A stretch of 64,000 nucleotides of DNA from Microbacterium ureisolvens. Lineage in GTDB: Bacteria; Actinomycetota; Actinomycetes; Actinomycetales; Microbacteriaceae. The DNA lies in the NCBI RefSeq assembly GCF_019511645.1, contig NZ_JAEUAX010000006.1:186001-250000 (forward strand), written 5' to 3'. Positions 42,851 to 51,694 of this stretch are shown in pieces. Positions within the stretch are counted from its first letter, which is position 1. Each line of letters starts with the position of its first letter. The position numbers and the translations under genes were made by a program. The notes beneath the pieces were generated by a model. It was not told where the DNA came from. It saw only the letters and a list, made by a program, of their open reading frames with translations, and ran no database searches.

Positions 42851-43633
42851 TCAGCGCAGATGTGCCGCGATCACTCCGAGAACGGGATCCGGATACTCGA
42901 ACGCGAGTGCATGCCGAGCCCCAGGCACGGGCACGAGAGCCGCTCCGGGGATCGCCTCGGCGATCTCCACCCCCGCGGAGTACGGGATCACGGGGTCGTC
43001 CGTCCCATGGATGACCGTCGTCGGGACGTGGATCTTCGACAGTGCCGGGAGTGTGTCATGAGCCGACAACGCCCCCATGCGGCGAGCCCGCTGCTCAGGC
43101 GTCCGCGCGACGATCGTCGCTCGGACCGCTGCGACGATCTCTGATTCAGCGGCCGCCGAGTCGCTGAGAGCCCCACTGAGCGCCCACCGCTCGCGCTCGC
43201 CCGCGGGAACCGCCCGTGACCGCTCAATGTAATCGAGAACCGGTTCCGGTGAGGCCGTCGTAGCGACGAGGATGAGTGAACGGACCCGGTGGGGGTGCCG
43301 AAGCGCCAGATGCTGGGCGAGCGCGCCACCGAACGACGTTCCGACGACGTGGACGGCGTCGAGCCCGAGCGCGTCGAGCAGGTGGGCCGCGTCGTCAGCG
43401 AGATCACCCATCTCGTAGGCCAGGTCGACGCCCTCGGGCGCGGCGGTCGCCGGCTCGAGGTCCCGCTGGTCGTACGAGATGGCTCGAACGCCAGGCGGCA
43501 GCCGCCTGATCAGGTCGACATACTGCGTGCGGTCGCTTTCCGCACCGTGCAGCATCAGCAGCGGCTCACCCGCGTCGGTGTCGATCACTCGGGGCTTGAG
43601 GCCGTTTGCGAGGGGGACGATCCGGTCGATCAT
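42851..43633 (-). CDS. Alpha/beta hydrolase (3-oxoadipate enol-lactonase-like)
   Basis: Protein of 260 residues. Nucleophile elbow GTSFGG at about residues 93-98, acid in HGTDDPVIPY, and catalytic His in GARHAL near the C-terminus give the full triad. The ordering and length are close to enol-lactonases and other carboxylic ester hydrolases. The start is ATG 43633, which overlaps the DUF1275 stop (ATGA), so it is the third gene of the monooxygenase operon. It may hydrolyse a lactone or ester made by the monooxygenase. Confidence 0.82.
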   Translation of the reverse strand: MIDRIVPLANGLKPRVIDTDAGEPLLMLHGAESDRTQYVDLIRRLPPGVRAISYDQRDLEPATAAPEGVDLAYEMGDLADDAAHLLDALGLDAVHVVGTSFGGALAQHLALRHPHRVRSLILVATTASPEPVLDYIERSRAVPAGERERWALSGALSDSAAAESEIVAAVRATIVARTPEQRARRMGALSAHDTLPALSKIHVPTTVIHGTDDPVIPYSAGVEIAEAIPGAALVPVPGARHALAFEYPDPVLGVIAAHLR

Positions 43634-44334
43634 GAAAGCTCCTTGAGGATTCGAACGCGTGCATCGCGGTGATGCTCGCCGACGGCCGCCACTGTTGCAG
43701 TGACGACGCAGGCGAGCGCAACGCTCCACGCGAAGTGGATGGAAAGCAGCAGCGCGCCCGCGATCGCGCCGGCGCCGATGAGGGACACCGCCAGGAGACG
43801 GCGCCGCCAGGGGTGCGCGTTGGCTGCAGCGAAGCGCGAGTCGTAGGCGAGCCCCACCAGAGTCGACGTGACCACTACGGTCGTGACGTCTTTCGCGGCA
43901 ACCGCTCGGGCAGCTCCAGCCTGGATCCCCATTGCGAGCCCCAGCGCGCCGGTCACCACCTCGGCGATGGGGTGCGCCCGCAGCGGGATGGCCGACGACA
44001 GCACGGCGACGAGCAGCAGCAGACCCGTCACCGCCGCTAGCAGACGCGTCGTGGTCGAACTCCACCCGCCGGACTCGCTGCGGGCGATCCGTCCGGCGAT
44101 TGCCGCGCCGACGACGAACGCCAGCAGAGCGACGATCGGGCCGATTATCGGAAGATCGTCGGCGCCCGCCAGGGCCATCCCGAGGATCGCCACGTTGCCG
44201 GTCATGTTTCCGGTGAACACCCGGTCGAGGCCGAGATAACCTGCGGCGTCGATCACGCCGGTGGAGAAAGTAAGGGCAAGCATGAGCGCGACATGGATAC
44301 CCTCGGCATCCACCCGCTGGTAGAGCCGGTTCAC
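43630..44334 (-). CDS. DUF1275 (YoaK-like) membrane protein
   Basis: Protein of 234 residues from GTG 44334, overlapping the monooxygenase stop (GTGA). It has about six hydrophobic segments and the family signature VIDAAGYLGLDRVFTGNMTGNVAILG near the N-terminus, and DVTTVVVTSTLVGL later. Function of the family is not established. It sits in the operon between the FAD monooxygenase and the hydrolase and may be a transporter for the pathway. Confidence 0.82.
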   Translation of the reverse strand: MNRLYQRVDAEGIHVALMLALTFSTGVIDAAGYLGLDRVFTGNMTGNVAILGMALAGADDLPIIGPIVALLAFVVGAAIAGRIARSESGGWSSTTTRLLAAVTGLLLLVAVLSSAIPLRAHPIAEVVTGALGLAMGIQAGAARAVAAKDVTTVVVTSTLVGLAYDSRFAAANAHPWRRRLLAVSLIGAGAIAGALLLSIHFAWSVALACVVTATVAAVGEHHRDARVRILKELS

Positions 44335-45452
44335 GCTGCGCGCAGGGGGAAACGGAGATTCCGCTCGGCCAGAGCGGAGGCGGTGTCCGGCACCATGATG
44401 TCCCGCGCCTCCGGCACGCCTTCCTGCGCGCGGAGGACGTGGCCGCGGTGTGCGGCCTCGTAGGCGGCATAGGCAGACGACAGCTCGGCGGCGCCGGGCG
44501 CGACGAGCGCCTCGCCGAGGGCCCTCGCGCCCATCATGGCGAGCGACGTGCCGCGGCCGGAGAACAGCGCGGCAGCATGAGCCGCGTCGCCGACGAGCAC
44601 CACACGCTCGTGGGACCACGTCGTCATCCGGACCTGGCTCACGGAATCGAAGTAGAGATCGGGGGCGTTTCGCACAGCGTCCGTCAGTTCCTGCACGCGC
44701 CATCCGTGCTCGCCCTCGAACGCGTCGAGGATCAGCTGTTTCTGTGCGTTGAGGTCGTGGTAGTCGTATTCAATCTCCGGACTGCGAAACGCGAGGAACC
44801 CCAAGGTGCGGGACCCGAAGTCGGTGATTCCGGCGAGGAGACCCGGAACGTTGTAGGTGAAGCTCTCGCCGTGAGCACTCGTTCCGAGCGGTAGCTCCAC
44901 GATGGAGAAGTAGACGCCGAGATGGCGACGAAAGTTCAGCTCCGGCCCGAAGACAGCCCGCCGGACGCTGGAGTGGATGCCATCAGCGCCGATGACGATG
45001 TCGAACGGCTTCACCTTGCCGCTCGCGAAGACCACCGTCACAGCGTCCGGGGACTCTGTCACACCGACCACAGACTCGTCGTACACGAACGTGACCCGGT
45101 CGGCGATCAGTCCGTGCAGGATGTCGATCAGACTGTCCCGCGCGATCTCGATGTCCTCGTCGGAGTCGCTGGCCTCGGAGTTCGGCAGCGCTGCGACCGG
45201 ATCGCCGTTGTGGTCCACGAAAGTCGTGAAGTGCTCCCGGCCGCTGTTGACCACGCGTCGCGCGTAGATCTGGTCCAGAATTCCCATCTCCCGTGCGATG
45301 TTGAGCGCCTCACCCCGCACATCAATGGGCGAACCGGTGCGCCGCAGTGCCGGTGCACGCTCGACGACGGTCACCGTGAACCCGCGGTCAGCGAGCTGGG
45401 CAGCCGCGCAGAGGCCAGCGATAGAGGCTCCAGAGACAAGTACCGACGACAT
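44331..45452 (-). CDS. FAD-dependent monooxygenase (PHBH fold)
   Basis: Protein of 373 residues. FAD binding is shown by SGASIAGLCAAAQLADRG at residues 7-24 with the ERA tail, and by VLVGDAAHAAALFSGRGTS (GD motif, about 290-308). The middle IGADGIHSSVRR is the DG motif that binds NADPH. The fold covers hydroxylases of aromatic and other substrates. ATG 45452 has AAGGGAAGG upstream. It heads an operon with DUF1275 and the hydrolase, and its promoter has the GntR operator. Confidence 0.88.
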   Translation of the reverse strand: MSSVLVSGASIAGLCAAAQLADRGFTVTVVERAPALRRTGSPIDVRGEALNIAREMGILDQIYARRVVNSGREHFTTFVDHNGDPVAALPNSEASDSDEDIEIARDSLIDILHGLIADRVTFVYDESVVGVTESPDAVTVVFASGKVKPFDIVIGADGIHSSVRRAVFGPELNFRRHLGVYFSIVELPLGTSAHGESFTYNVPGLLAGITDFGSRTLGFLAFRSPEIEYDYHDLNAQKQLILDAFEGEHGWRVQELTDAVRNAPDLYFDSVSQVRMTTWSHERVVLVGDAAHAAALFSGRGTSLAMMGARALGEALVAPGAAELSSAYAAYEAAHRGHVLRAQEGVPEARDIMVPDTASALAERNLRFPLRAA

Positions 45453-45489
45453 CGCGCCTTCCCTTCCGTTCGGATGCTATCCCTGGAAA

Positions 45490-45501
45490 ATAGCATGCAA
45501 T
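45490..45501. promoter_or_regulatory. GntR operator at the monooxygenase promoter
   Basis: ATAGCATGCAAT matches the consensus at 11 of 12 positions, 38 bp before the start codon. On the minus strand TGCTAT within it may be the -10. Confidence 0.6.
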
Positions 45502-45727
45502 TGTTTCGGGAGGGTTTCCAGCCGACGGCCCACGTCCCACGGCCGGTGTCCGCTGAGGGCATCGCGTGATGGCGGTTCGACGCCGACGACTGCTTTCCCA
45601 GTACCCCTATCTCAGGCCTCGCGTGCGTGCCATGCTCGTCACCTGTCAACCCCGGAACACAGGTGGGCCGCCTGAACCTGAGCTGGTCGTGCGCCGGCGA
45701 GTACCGGAGAAACGGGAGGAGCCGTCG

Positions 45728-46615
45728 ATGCACGATTCGATTGTCCTGCTGACGGAGCGGCTGCGTTCGGCAGGGATCACCGACGTCATCTCGATCGAGC
45801 CTGTGACCGGTGGGCTCGCTGCGACGGCGGGGATCGCGCAGCGTTCGGACGGCGGATCGATCTTCGTCAAGGCGTTCGCCGCACCATCGGGCGACGCTTT
45901 CGCTGCCGAGGCGGAGGGTCTCGAAGCTTTGCGAGCGCTCGCCGGCGTCGTCACCCCCGAGGTGTTGCTGGCCGGCAGCGACGTGCTCGTCCTCTCGGTG
46001 TTGATGCGCAGGCCCGACTCTGAAGAATTCTGGGAGCAGCTCGCGCACGCGCTGGCCCGCTTGCACACCAACACCTCCCACCCGAGGTTCGGCTGGCACC
46101 GCGACAATTGGCTGGGTCGCCGTCGACAGGTCAACACCTGGGACGACAACGGATTCGAGTTCTTCGCTCAGCACCGGCTGCTGCGGTGGCTCGACGAACC
46201 CCGCGTGGAGGCAGCGCTCTCCCCCGCGGATCGGGCTGCGCTGGAGCACCTGTGCGCACGACTGCCCGAGCTGCTCCCCGACAAGCCTGCCTGTCTGACG
46301 CACGGCGACCTGTGGGCGCAGAACGTGCTGAGCTCGTCGGACGGGCAGCCCGCGCTGATCGACCCCGCGGTCTCGTACCTGTGGGCAGAGGTGGACCTCG
46401 CGCATCTGTGGACGACCGCGCCACCCCCCGAGGCACGGGTTTTCTTCGACCGCTACGCGGAGTTGACCTCCCTCGATCGAGACTGGCGACTGCGCATGCC
46501 GATCCTCCAATTGCGACAGCACCTCGCGGTCATCGCTCAGTTCGACGACGACTGGGGCGCAGCCGACGCGGTGCGGACGACATTGGCGCCGTTCCGGCGG
46601 ATCGCCCCGAACTGA
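45728..46615 (+). CDS. Fructosamine kinase family protein
   Basis: Protein of 295 residues from ATG 45728, with GGGAGGAG 7 nt upstream. The aminoglycoside-phosphotransferase-like fold is clear: VKAFAAPSGDAFAAEAEGLEAL for the ATP Lys-Glu pair, HGDLWAQNVL with the catalytic Asp (HGD), and LIDPAVSYLWAEVDLA for the metal Asp. Fructosamine-3-kinases phosphorylate glycated amines so that they break down. It is not in the GntR operon by orientation, so its link to that cluster is unknown. Confidence 0.88.
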   Translation: MHDSIVLLTERLRSAGITDVISIEPVTGGLAATAGIAQRSDGGSIFVKAFAAPSGDAFAAEAEGLEALRALAGVVTPEVLLAGSDVLVLSVLMRRPDSEEFWEQLAHALARLHTNTSHPRFGWHRDNWLGRRRQVNTWDDNGFEFFAQHRLLRWLDEPRVEAALSPADRAALEHLCARLPELLPDKPACLTHGDLWAQNVLSSSDGQPALIDPAVSYLWAEVDLAHLWTTAPPPEARVFFDRYAELTSLDRDWRLRMPILQLRQHLAVIAQFDDDWGAADAVRTTLAPFRRIAPN

Positions 46616-46841
46616 TCAGGGCATTCAACCCGCGAAGCGCTGAGGGCGGCTACCAGCAGACTCCGTACCAGCTCGCGGTCGAAGCGATGAGCGCCGCCCC
46701 CTGGGCGGGCGATGCCGATCAGACTCCGCAGGGCCACGGCTCGAACCGTCGCGTCCCGCCAGTCAGCCGAGAATAATCGCGCTCGGCGACCCGCTACCGA
46801 TCGGCTGATTCCCTGCGGGCGAGCGCGTATCGTCGCGCGTG

Positions 46842-47492
46842 TCAGGTCGATGGGTAGACGTTCACGCTGTCGGCGCGCGTGCGGGCAGCGAGCACGAGGG
46901 CGAGAATGCCCAGGCCGAGCGTGCGCGCGAGGAACCCCACCGCGCCCAGGAGGATCGCCACCTCCGCCGTGATCTGCGCGCCCGTAGCCCCGGCGACAGC
47001 AAACAGCAGCTGCGGCAGGACTACCGCGGCGGCGGAGAGCACCAGCGCCCACAGCGGCGCCCACCGCCACGGCCCGGGGACGACCTTCGCTCGAGCGATC
47101 TGAACCGCCGCTATCGATCCCGCAGCGAAGGAGACGAGCAAGTTCACCAAGAAGACCGTCGTCAGCACGCTCTCCGCCGCGCGGTACGCCTCGAGCCCGG
47201 CGTCGAACGTCGCGGCGTCCATGGTCGGCAGGAACGGCTGCGCGACGCGCATGACAAGGGGCCAAAGGGCGACGACAGCGAGCGCCGTCGTCCCGAGTGG
47301 ACGTCGCGCGACGACGCTTGCCTCCTGCGACAGCCCGATCGCGAACAGCAGCACCGCGCCTGCGAACACGATATCCATCGCGACCGCGATGGCCGACGCG
47401 AGACCGAAGACGGAGTATTGAAACATCCCCATCACGCCGCACAGCACGAGTCCCACGCCGCCGGTCGTCCAGGTCAAGCGAACTCGTCCCAT
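46842..47492 (-). CDS. Hypothetical polytopic membrane protein
   Basis: Protein of 216 residues with six hydrophobic segments, for example VVLPQLLFAVAGATG and AEVAILLGAVGFLARTLGLG near the C-terminus. The start at ATG 47492 is chosen because the first segment begins there; the frame is open further upstream. No family was recognised. A decayed copy of its C-terminal part lies at 32165-32345. Confidence 0.6.
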   Translation of the reverse strand: MGRVRLTWTTGGVGLVLCGVMGMFQYSVFGLASAIAVAMDIVFAGAVLLFAIGLSQEASVVARRPLGTTALAVVALWPLVMRVAQPFLPTMDAATFDAGLEAYRAAESVLTTVFLVNLLVSFAAGSIAAVQIARAKVVPGPWRWAPLWALVLSAAAVVLPQLLFAVAGATGAQITAEVAILLGAVGFLARTLGLGILALVLAARTRADSVNVYPST

Positions 47493-47637
47493 CCTGTGAC
47501 CATAGCCGGTGACCGATCGGGCCTCTCGCCGGCGCACCCGTGATCACTGTTCGCGGGCCGTCTCACCCTCGGCGACGACGGCGCCAGCAGCGTCATTCGA
47601 CTCCCGTTCGTCGCACGGCTCGTGTGCTGCCTGCCTC

Positions 47638-48351
47638 TCAACGGCGCACCACGTCGCCCGACCCCGACACCCGCACATCGGTGCTCGGGTCACCCGAGTA
47701 CGTCACTCGGCCGCTGCCCGAAAGGTCGACCGAGAGGCTGTCGCTCGCCGAGACATCCACCTCGCCCGACCCGGAGAGGGTGACGACGGCATCCTGCGCC
47801 TCGAGCTGTTCGGCGTCGACGTTGCCGCTGCCCTCCAGGTCGACGGAGATCTCGGCTGCCGAGCCGGTCAGGGTGACGTCCCCCGACCCCGAGATGCTCA
47901 CCTCGACACGATCGGCCGCGAGGCCCGACCAGTCGACGTCGCCCGAGCCGTCGATGTCGAGCTGAACGGTGCCGTCCGCCGAGACGGTCGCTTCGACATC
48001 ACCGGAGCCGTTCAGCTCGATCCGCTCCAACTGCGGCAGGGTCAGGTCGTACCGCACGTCGCCGAAGCCCATCGTGAAGCCGGGAGTGGTCGCCAGCACG
48101 AGGGTGTCGCCGTCCACATCGGACGTGAGACGGTCCATCATCCCGCCCGGCGCGTGCACCGTGAGCGCCGGTTCCCCCTCCGACACGACGAGATCACCGG
48201 ATGTCTCGAGCATCACCTGCGACACCTCGCCGATGTCGCGCTCCTCGGAGGTCATCGGGCCGACGGGGATCATCAACGAGCACCCCGACAGCGCGAGGAT
48301 CGACGCCGCGATCGCGAGGACGCTCGGCAACCGGCATCCGTTTCCGTTCAT
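47638..48351 (-). CDS. DUF2807 (GIN-domain) lipoprotein
   Basis: Protein of 237 residues. N-terminal signal with lipobox LALSGC, cysteine at 24. The rest is a repeated right-handed beta-helix-like pattern of the GIN domain (ELNGSGDVEATV, DIDGSGDVDWSG, SISGSGDVTLTG and so on), with GSG-D/N/E/R in each turn. Such proteins are exported, coat the membrane or wall surface, and have no defined function. It is single and well separated from its neighbours. Confidence 0.88.
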   Translation of the reverse strand: MNGNGCRLPSVLAIAASILALSGCSLMIPVGPMTSEERDIGEVSQVMLETSGDLVVSEGEPALTVHAPGGMMDRLTSDVDGDTLVLATTPGFTMGFGDVRYDLTLPQLERIELNGSGDVEATVSADGTVQLDIDGSGDVDWSGLAADRVEVSISGSGDVTLTGSAAEISVDLEGSGNVDAEQLEAQDAVVTLSGSGEVDVSASDSLSVDLSGSGRVTYSGDPSTDVRVSGSGDVVRR

Positions 48352-48645
48352 CGGTTGCTCCTCCTCGACCGCAGTTGTGCCGACAGGTCCAGGGCGAGCT
48401 CGACAGCCCTCGCCGGATAAGGGCGAGGCCGCGGAGAGCCTGAGCGCTCCCCGTCGCGCCCATCGTCACCATGATGGAACTCCGAGCGCGCTCGTGCCAC
48501 CCCTCCGAGTTCAGGCAAGGTGCTGACGGGCGAAGTCGCCGCATTCCGCGAGCGCGGCGCGCGCCGCGAGGTGGTGCCTCGACCAGGCCTACCTGCGCGC
48601 GCGGCGAGTCGAGGCTTCCGCAGAGCGGTGGGTGGCGGCATCCGT

Positions 48646-49266
48646 CTACTTCCGTCGATCGCGAACCGCCCCACCGACCGACACCGCGGCGTAGAGGAAG
48701 AGGGAGCCGGCGACGACCGCCAGGACGATGGCGCGATTCGAGCCGTTCAGCACGTTGTTCACCCAGCCGAGCAGCGGCAGGCTGTACCAGAGCGTGCCGC
48801 GGATCTGCACGGGCTTCACCGGCGCAGGATCGACCGCGTCGTTGTTGTCGCCCTTCGTGACGAAGGTCAGCTCGCCGTCGGCGTAGGTCTTCGACACCAC
48901 GCGGTGGCTGACGACGGCCGACTCGCCCGAGCTGATCTGATACGTGACGACGTCGCCGACGCGGATCTCGTCGACCGGCGTCGGGCGGATGACGACGAGA
49001 GTTCCGGGCGGCAGGCCGGGCTCCATCGACTGGGTGAGCACCGTCATCGCACTGCCGCCGATGACGGCGGGCAGGCCCACCACGGCGACCGCCACTGCGA
49101 GCAGCAGCACGAGGATCGACGCGCTGAGCGAGACGGCGAGGTAGTGCAGCAGGCTCTGTCCCTCGTCACGGCGACGGGCGTCGGCGCGGCGCGTTCGGCG
49201 CGACGACGGTTCGGCGGCGCCTGGCGTCGGGAGAGTGGTCGTGGGCACGGGAGTGGTGAGGGTCAT
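48646..49266 (-). CDS. sipW: Signal peptidase I, SipW/ER type
   Basis: Protein of 206 residues from ATG 49266. The nucleophile S80 lies in TQSMEPGLPPG, H121 replaces the bacterial Lys in SHRVV, and D140/D143 follow, giving the Ser-His-Asp type of the SipW/archaeal-ER group. One membrane segment (45-70) precedes the site and a second (about 175-195) ends the protein. It overlaps the upstream exported-protein gene by 4 nt. It is expected to remove the alternate signal peptides of the three neighbouring proteins. Confidence 0.9.
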   Translation of the reverse strand: MTLTTPVPTTTLPTPGAAEPSSRRTRRADARRRDEGQSLLHYLAVSLSASILVLLLAVAVAVVGLPAVIGGSAMTVLTQSMEPGLPPGTLVVIRPTPVDEIRVGDVVTYQISSGESAVVSHRVVSKTYADGELTFVTKGDNNDAVDPAPVKPVQIRGTLWYSLPLLGWVNNVLNGSNRAIVLAVVAGSLFLYAAVSVGGAVRDRRK

Positions 49267-50174
49267 GGCATCACGCATTCGTACTTGATGTTGGAGTTGC
49301 CGACGGCGGTGCGCCGCACCAGGAGGGTCGGGCTGTCGGACGAGACGGTGCCCGCGGCGGTCTTCTCGGTGGCGACGATGCGGAGCTCATGAACGCCGTC
49401 CGCCGTGATGTCGGTGCCGCCAAGCACCACCGAGAGGGTGGCGGCGCTGGAGCTCAGTTCCTTCACGACGACGTTCGCCTTGTCGACCAGGCGGTACTGC
49501 AGAGTCGCACCCGCGCTCCGGTTGGTAGGCGCGGCCCAGCTCAGCTGCACCCCGTGCGGCGGAGCCTGCACGCAGGCCGGGGCGCCCGCAGCGGCGAGAC
49601 CGTGAACCGACTGGGTGAAGGCGGCGGTGGTCGCGGTGGTGGTCCAGCTCGTGCCGACGAGACCCGTCACGGCGAAGGTCGCTGTGACGGCCTGCCCTGC
49701 CAGCGGAGAAGCGCTCTGCGCGTCGAGCTGCGTGGCGACACACACCACGACGGATGCCCCCGGGGCGAGCGTGCGCGCCGCGGTCGGCAGGGCCGGAGCG
49801 GCGTTGGCCAGGGTGGTGTTCTCTGCCGTGCTCGGCGCGGTGGTGCCGCAGCCGCTCCCGGTCCACAGGCGCAGCGCGATCTTCTCGGCGAGGGCGGCAC
49901 TGCTGCCCGCGCCCAGCTGCGTGGCCAGCGTGTACGACAGCGGCGCCCCACCGGTGTTGGCGATGGTCAGCTGGCCGGTCGCCGGGGCGCTCGTGTCGGC
50001 ACGGTAGGTCGTGGTGAGCCCGCCCGTGAGCTGCGCCGTGGTCGCAACGGTGGCGGACGAGACGGATGCCGCCATCGACGCGCTCGCCATCCACGCGGCG
50101 GTCGCGCCGCCCGCGCCGCCGAGCACCGCGAGGGTGACGATCGCGGCGATCGGGCCGAGCAGGCGGCGGATCAT
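49263..50174 (-). CDS. SipW-dependent-type exported protein
   Basis: Protein of 303 residues. Signal: MIRRLLGPIAAIVTLAVLGG, then ATAAWMASAS, the pattern of SipW-processed precursors. The mature part is Thr/Ala/Ser-rich and beta-structured, with a fibronectin-III-like C-terminal region (PPHGVQLSWAAPTNRSAGATLQYRLVDKA). Probably a surface-exposed fibre or adhesion protein. It overlaps both neighbours by 4 nt. Confidence 0.75.
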   Translation of the reverse strand: MIRRLLGPIAAIVTLAVLGGAGGATAAWMASASMAASVSSATVATTAQLTGGLTTTYRADTSAPATGQLTIANTGGAPLSYTLATQLGAGSSAALAEKIALRLWTGSGCGTTAPSTAENTTLANAAPALPTAARTLAPGASVVVCVATQLDAQSASPLAGQAVTATFAVTGLVGTSWTTTATTAAFTQSVHGLAAAGAPACVQAPPHGVQLSWAAPTNRSAGATLQYRLVDKANVVVKELSSSAATLSVVLGGTDITADGVHELRIVATEKTAAGTVSSDSPTLLVRRTAVGNSNIKYECVMP

Positions 50175-50767
50175 CGGCGCACCTGCGTTCCCGAGATGGT
50201 GATCGTGAGAACGGATGCTGCTTCCCCGGCCGCTGCGGCAGGCGCGGTCTGCGGCAGGCCGACGCCGATGCAGAGCAGCTGCGACGCGCCGGGGGCGAGA
50301 GTGAGGCCCAGGTCCGACGCCGCAGCGGCGCCGACACCGGTGGTCGCCGAGGCGGCGATGCGGCCTGCGGTGCAGTCTGCGACCGAAGCGGCGGGGCCGA
50401 CGGTGACCGCCACCGCGCTCGTGAACGGCGTGGCTGCCGTGGAACTCGTCACCCGGTCGATTGTGAGAGCGAGCGGTGTGGTGCCGGTGTTGCGCACCGT
50501 CGTCGCCCCGGAGATCGTGCGTCCCGGGTACAGGCCCGTGGCCGACAGGTCGACGGGCGTGGCGGTGAGGCCGGACGACCCGGCCTGCAGGGTGACCGCC
50601 GCAGCCGCGGGTGCCGCCGCCGTCCAGAGCGCGAAGGTGCCGCCGCCGGCGAGGACGCCGAGCACGATCGCGCCCGCCGTGCCGAGTGCGCCCAGCAGCA
50701 GGCGCCGCGGAGCCGCCGCACGGCGGGCGACGCGCCGTGCGGCGTGGCGGCGAGTGCGGCGGCTCAT
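50171..50767 (-). CDS. SipW-dependent-type exported protein
   Basis: Protein of 198 residues. A long basic N-terminus (SRRTRRHAARRVARRAAAPRR) precedes the hydrophobic signal segment and GGGTFALWTA, the alternate-signal-peptide motif. The mature part is Thr/Ala-rich beta structure with two distant Cys (about 130 and 165). It overlaps the next gene by 4 nt (ATGA). Confidence 0.75.
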   Translation of the reverse strand: MSRRTRRHAARRVARRAAAPRRLLLGALGTAGAIVLGVLAGGGTFALWTAAAPAAAAVTLQAGSSGLTATPVDLSATGLYPGRTISGATTVRNTGTTPLALTIDRVTSSTAATPFTSAVAVTVGPAASVADCTAGRIAASATTGVGAAAASDLGLTLAPGASQLLCIGVGLPQTAPAAAAGEAASVLTITISGTQVRR

Positions 50768-50839
50768 CGCGGCTCCTACTCGGTGTGACGGACGTGGAAC
50801 CGGAGACCCGCCTCTCGGGTGGAGACGGGCCCCCGGGGC

Positions 50840-51412
50840 TTACTTGGTGTTCTGCGTCAGGCTGACCGTGAGCTCGTCGAGCGTGACGGCGCCGTTCATC
50901 GCGTCGTTGTTGCCGCCCACGACATCGCCGTACGGGAAGGCGATGGTGACTGTGACGGTGACGTCCTGGCTGACGACGTCGCCAGCCGGGGTGACGGTGA
51001 ACGTGGGTCCGGAGCCGGTGATGCCGGCACCCGAGGCCGTCAGGACCGCGGAGTCGGTGAGGTAGCTCGCGAGGGCGATGTCAGCCTGCTTCGTCGGGTC
51101 GGCGGGCGCGATCGACGAGTCGGTCAGGGCGAGGGTCGCGCTCAGGCTGTCGCCCTCGGCGCCGACGCTCATCGTCTTCGTGTAGGTGAGCACGTCGCCC
51201 GGGACGATCGCGTAGTCCGCGATGTCGATGGCAGAGCCGTTGGCGGTCCAGGTGCCGGCTTCCTGCGACGCCTCGACGACCAGGTTGCCCGAGACGATGG
51301 ATGCGCCCTCGGCCGTGGCCGACGAGTTCCAGGTGGCGAAGGTGCCCGCGCCGCCGAGCAGCAGAACGACACCGGCGGTGGTGGCGATGGAGGCCTTGAC
51401 GATCTTCTTCAT
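50840..51412 (-). CDS. Alternate-signal-peptide exported protein (SipW substrate)
   Basis: Protein of 190 residues that begins MKKIVKASIATTAGVVLLL and then GGAGTFATWNSSA, the canonical alternate signal-mediated export pattern (RER_14450-like/TasA-like). The mature part is Asp/Thr-rich beta structure. ATG 51412 has GAAAGGAC upstream. It heads the four-gene cluster that ends in sipW and is probably the most abundant product. Confidence 0.85.
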   Translation of the reverse strand: MKKIVKASIATTAGVVLLLGGAGTFATWNSSATAEGASIVSGNLVVEASQEAGTWTANGSAIDIADYAIVPGDVLTYTKTMSVGAEGDSLSATLALTDSSIAPADPTKQADIALASYLTDSAVLTASGAGITGSGPTFTVTPAGDVVSQDVTVTVTIAFPYGDVVGGNNDAMNGAVTLDELTVSLTQNTK

Positions 51413-51694
51413 GGGAGTGTCCTTTCGCGGGCGGCGCCCGCTTGTTCTGGTGAGGAGCGAAAGGTGCGGGTGGGCAGTCGGTGAGATTCCGATCGCTCCT
51501 CGAGCACGACTTCAGTCTTCGGCCGGCACCGCAAGGCGCCGCCGAGCAAGCGCCAGCAGTACCGCAAGATCGCGCGAAGGATTCAGCGAGCCCGGGAGCG
51601 GTTCCGCAAGAAGCGCAAGGCCAGCGCAAGACTCCGCTGAGACGCGCGGCATCGGTGCTCCGTCACCGGAGTCGGAGTACGTCCGTCGGAGGCC

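Noticed and set aside
34547..45452. Histidine biosynthesis, because of the HisC-like aminotransferase
   Set aside because: No other his genes are nearby and the operon partners are catabolic.
51519..51637. Short Arg/Lys-rich reading frame (QQYRKIARRIQRARERFRKK region) resembling a small basic protein
   Set aside because: No start codon is available in frame before the upstream stop, and the sequence does not match the small basic proteins I know.
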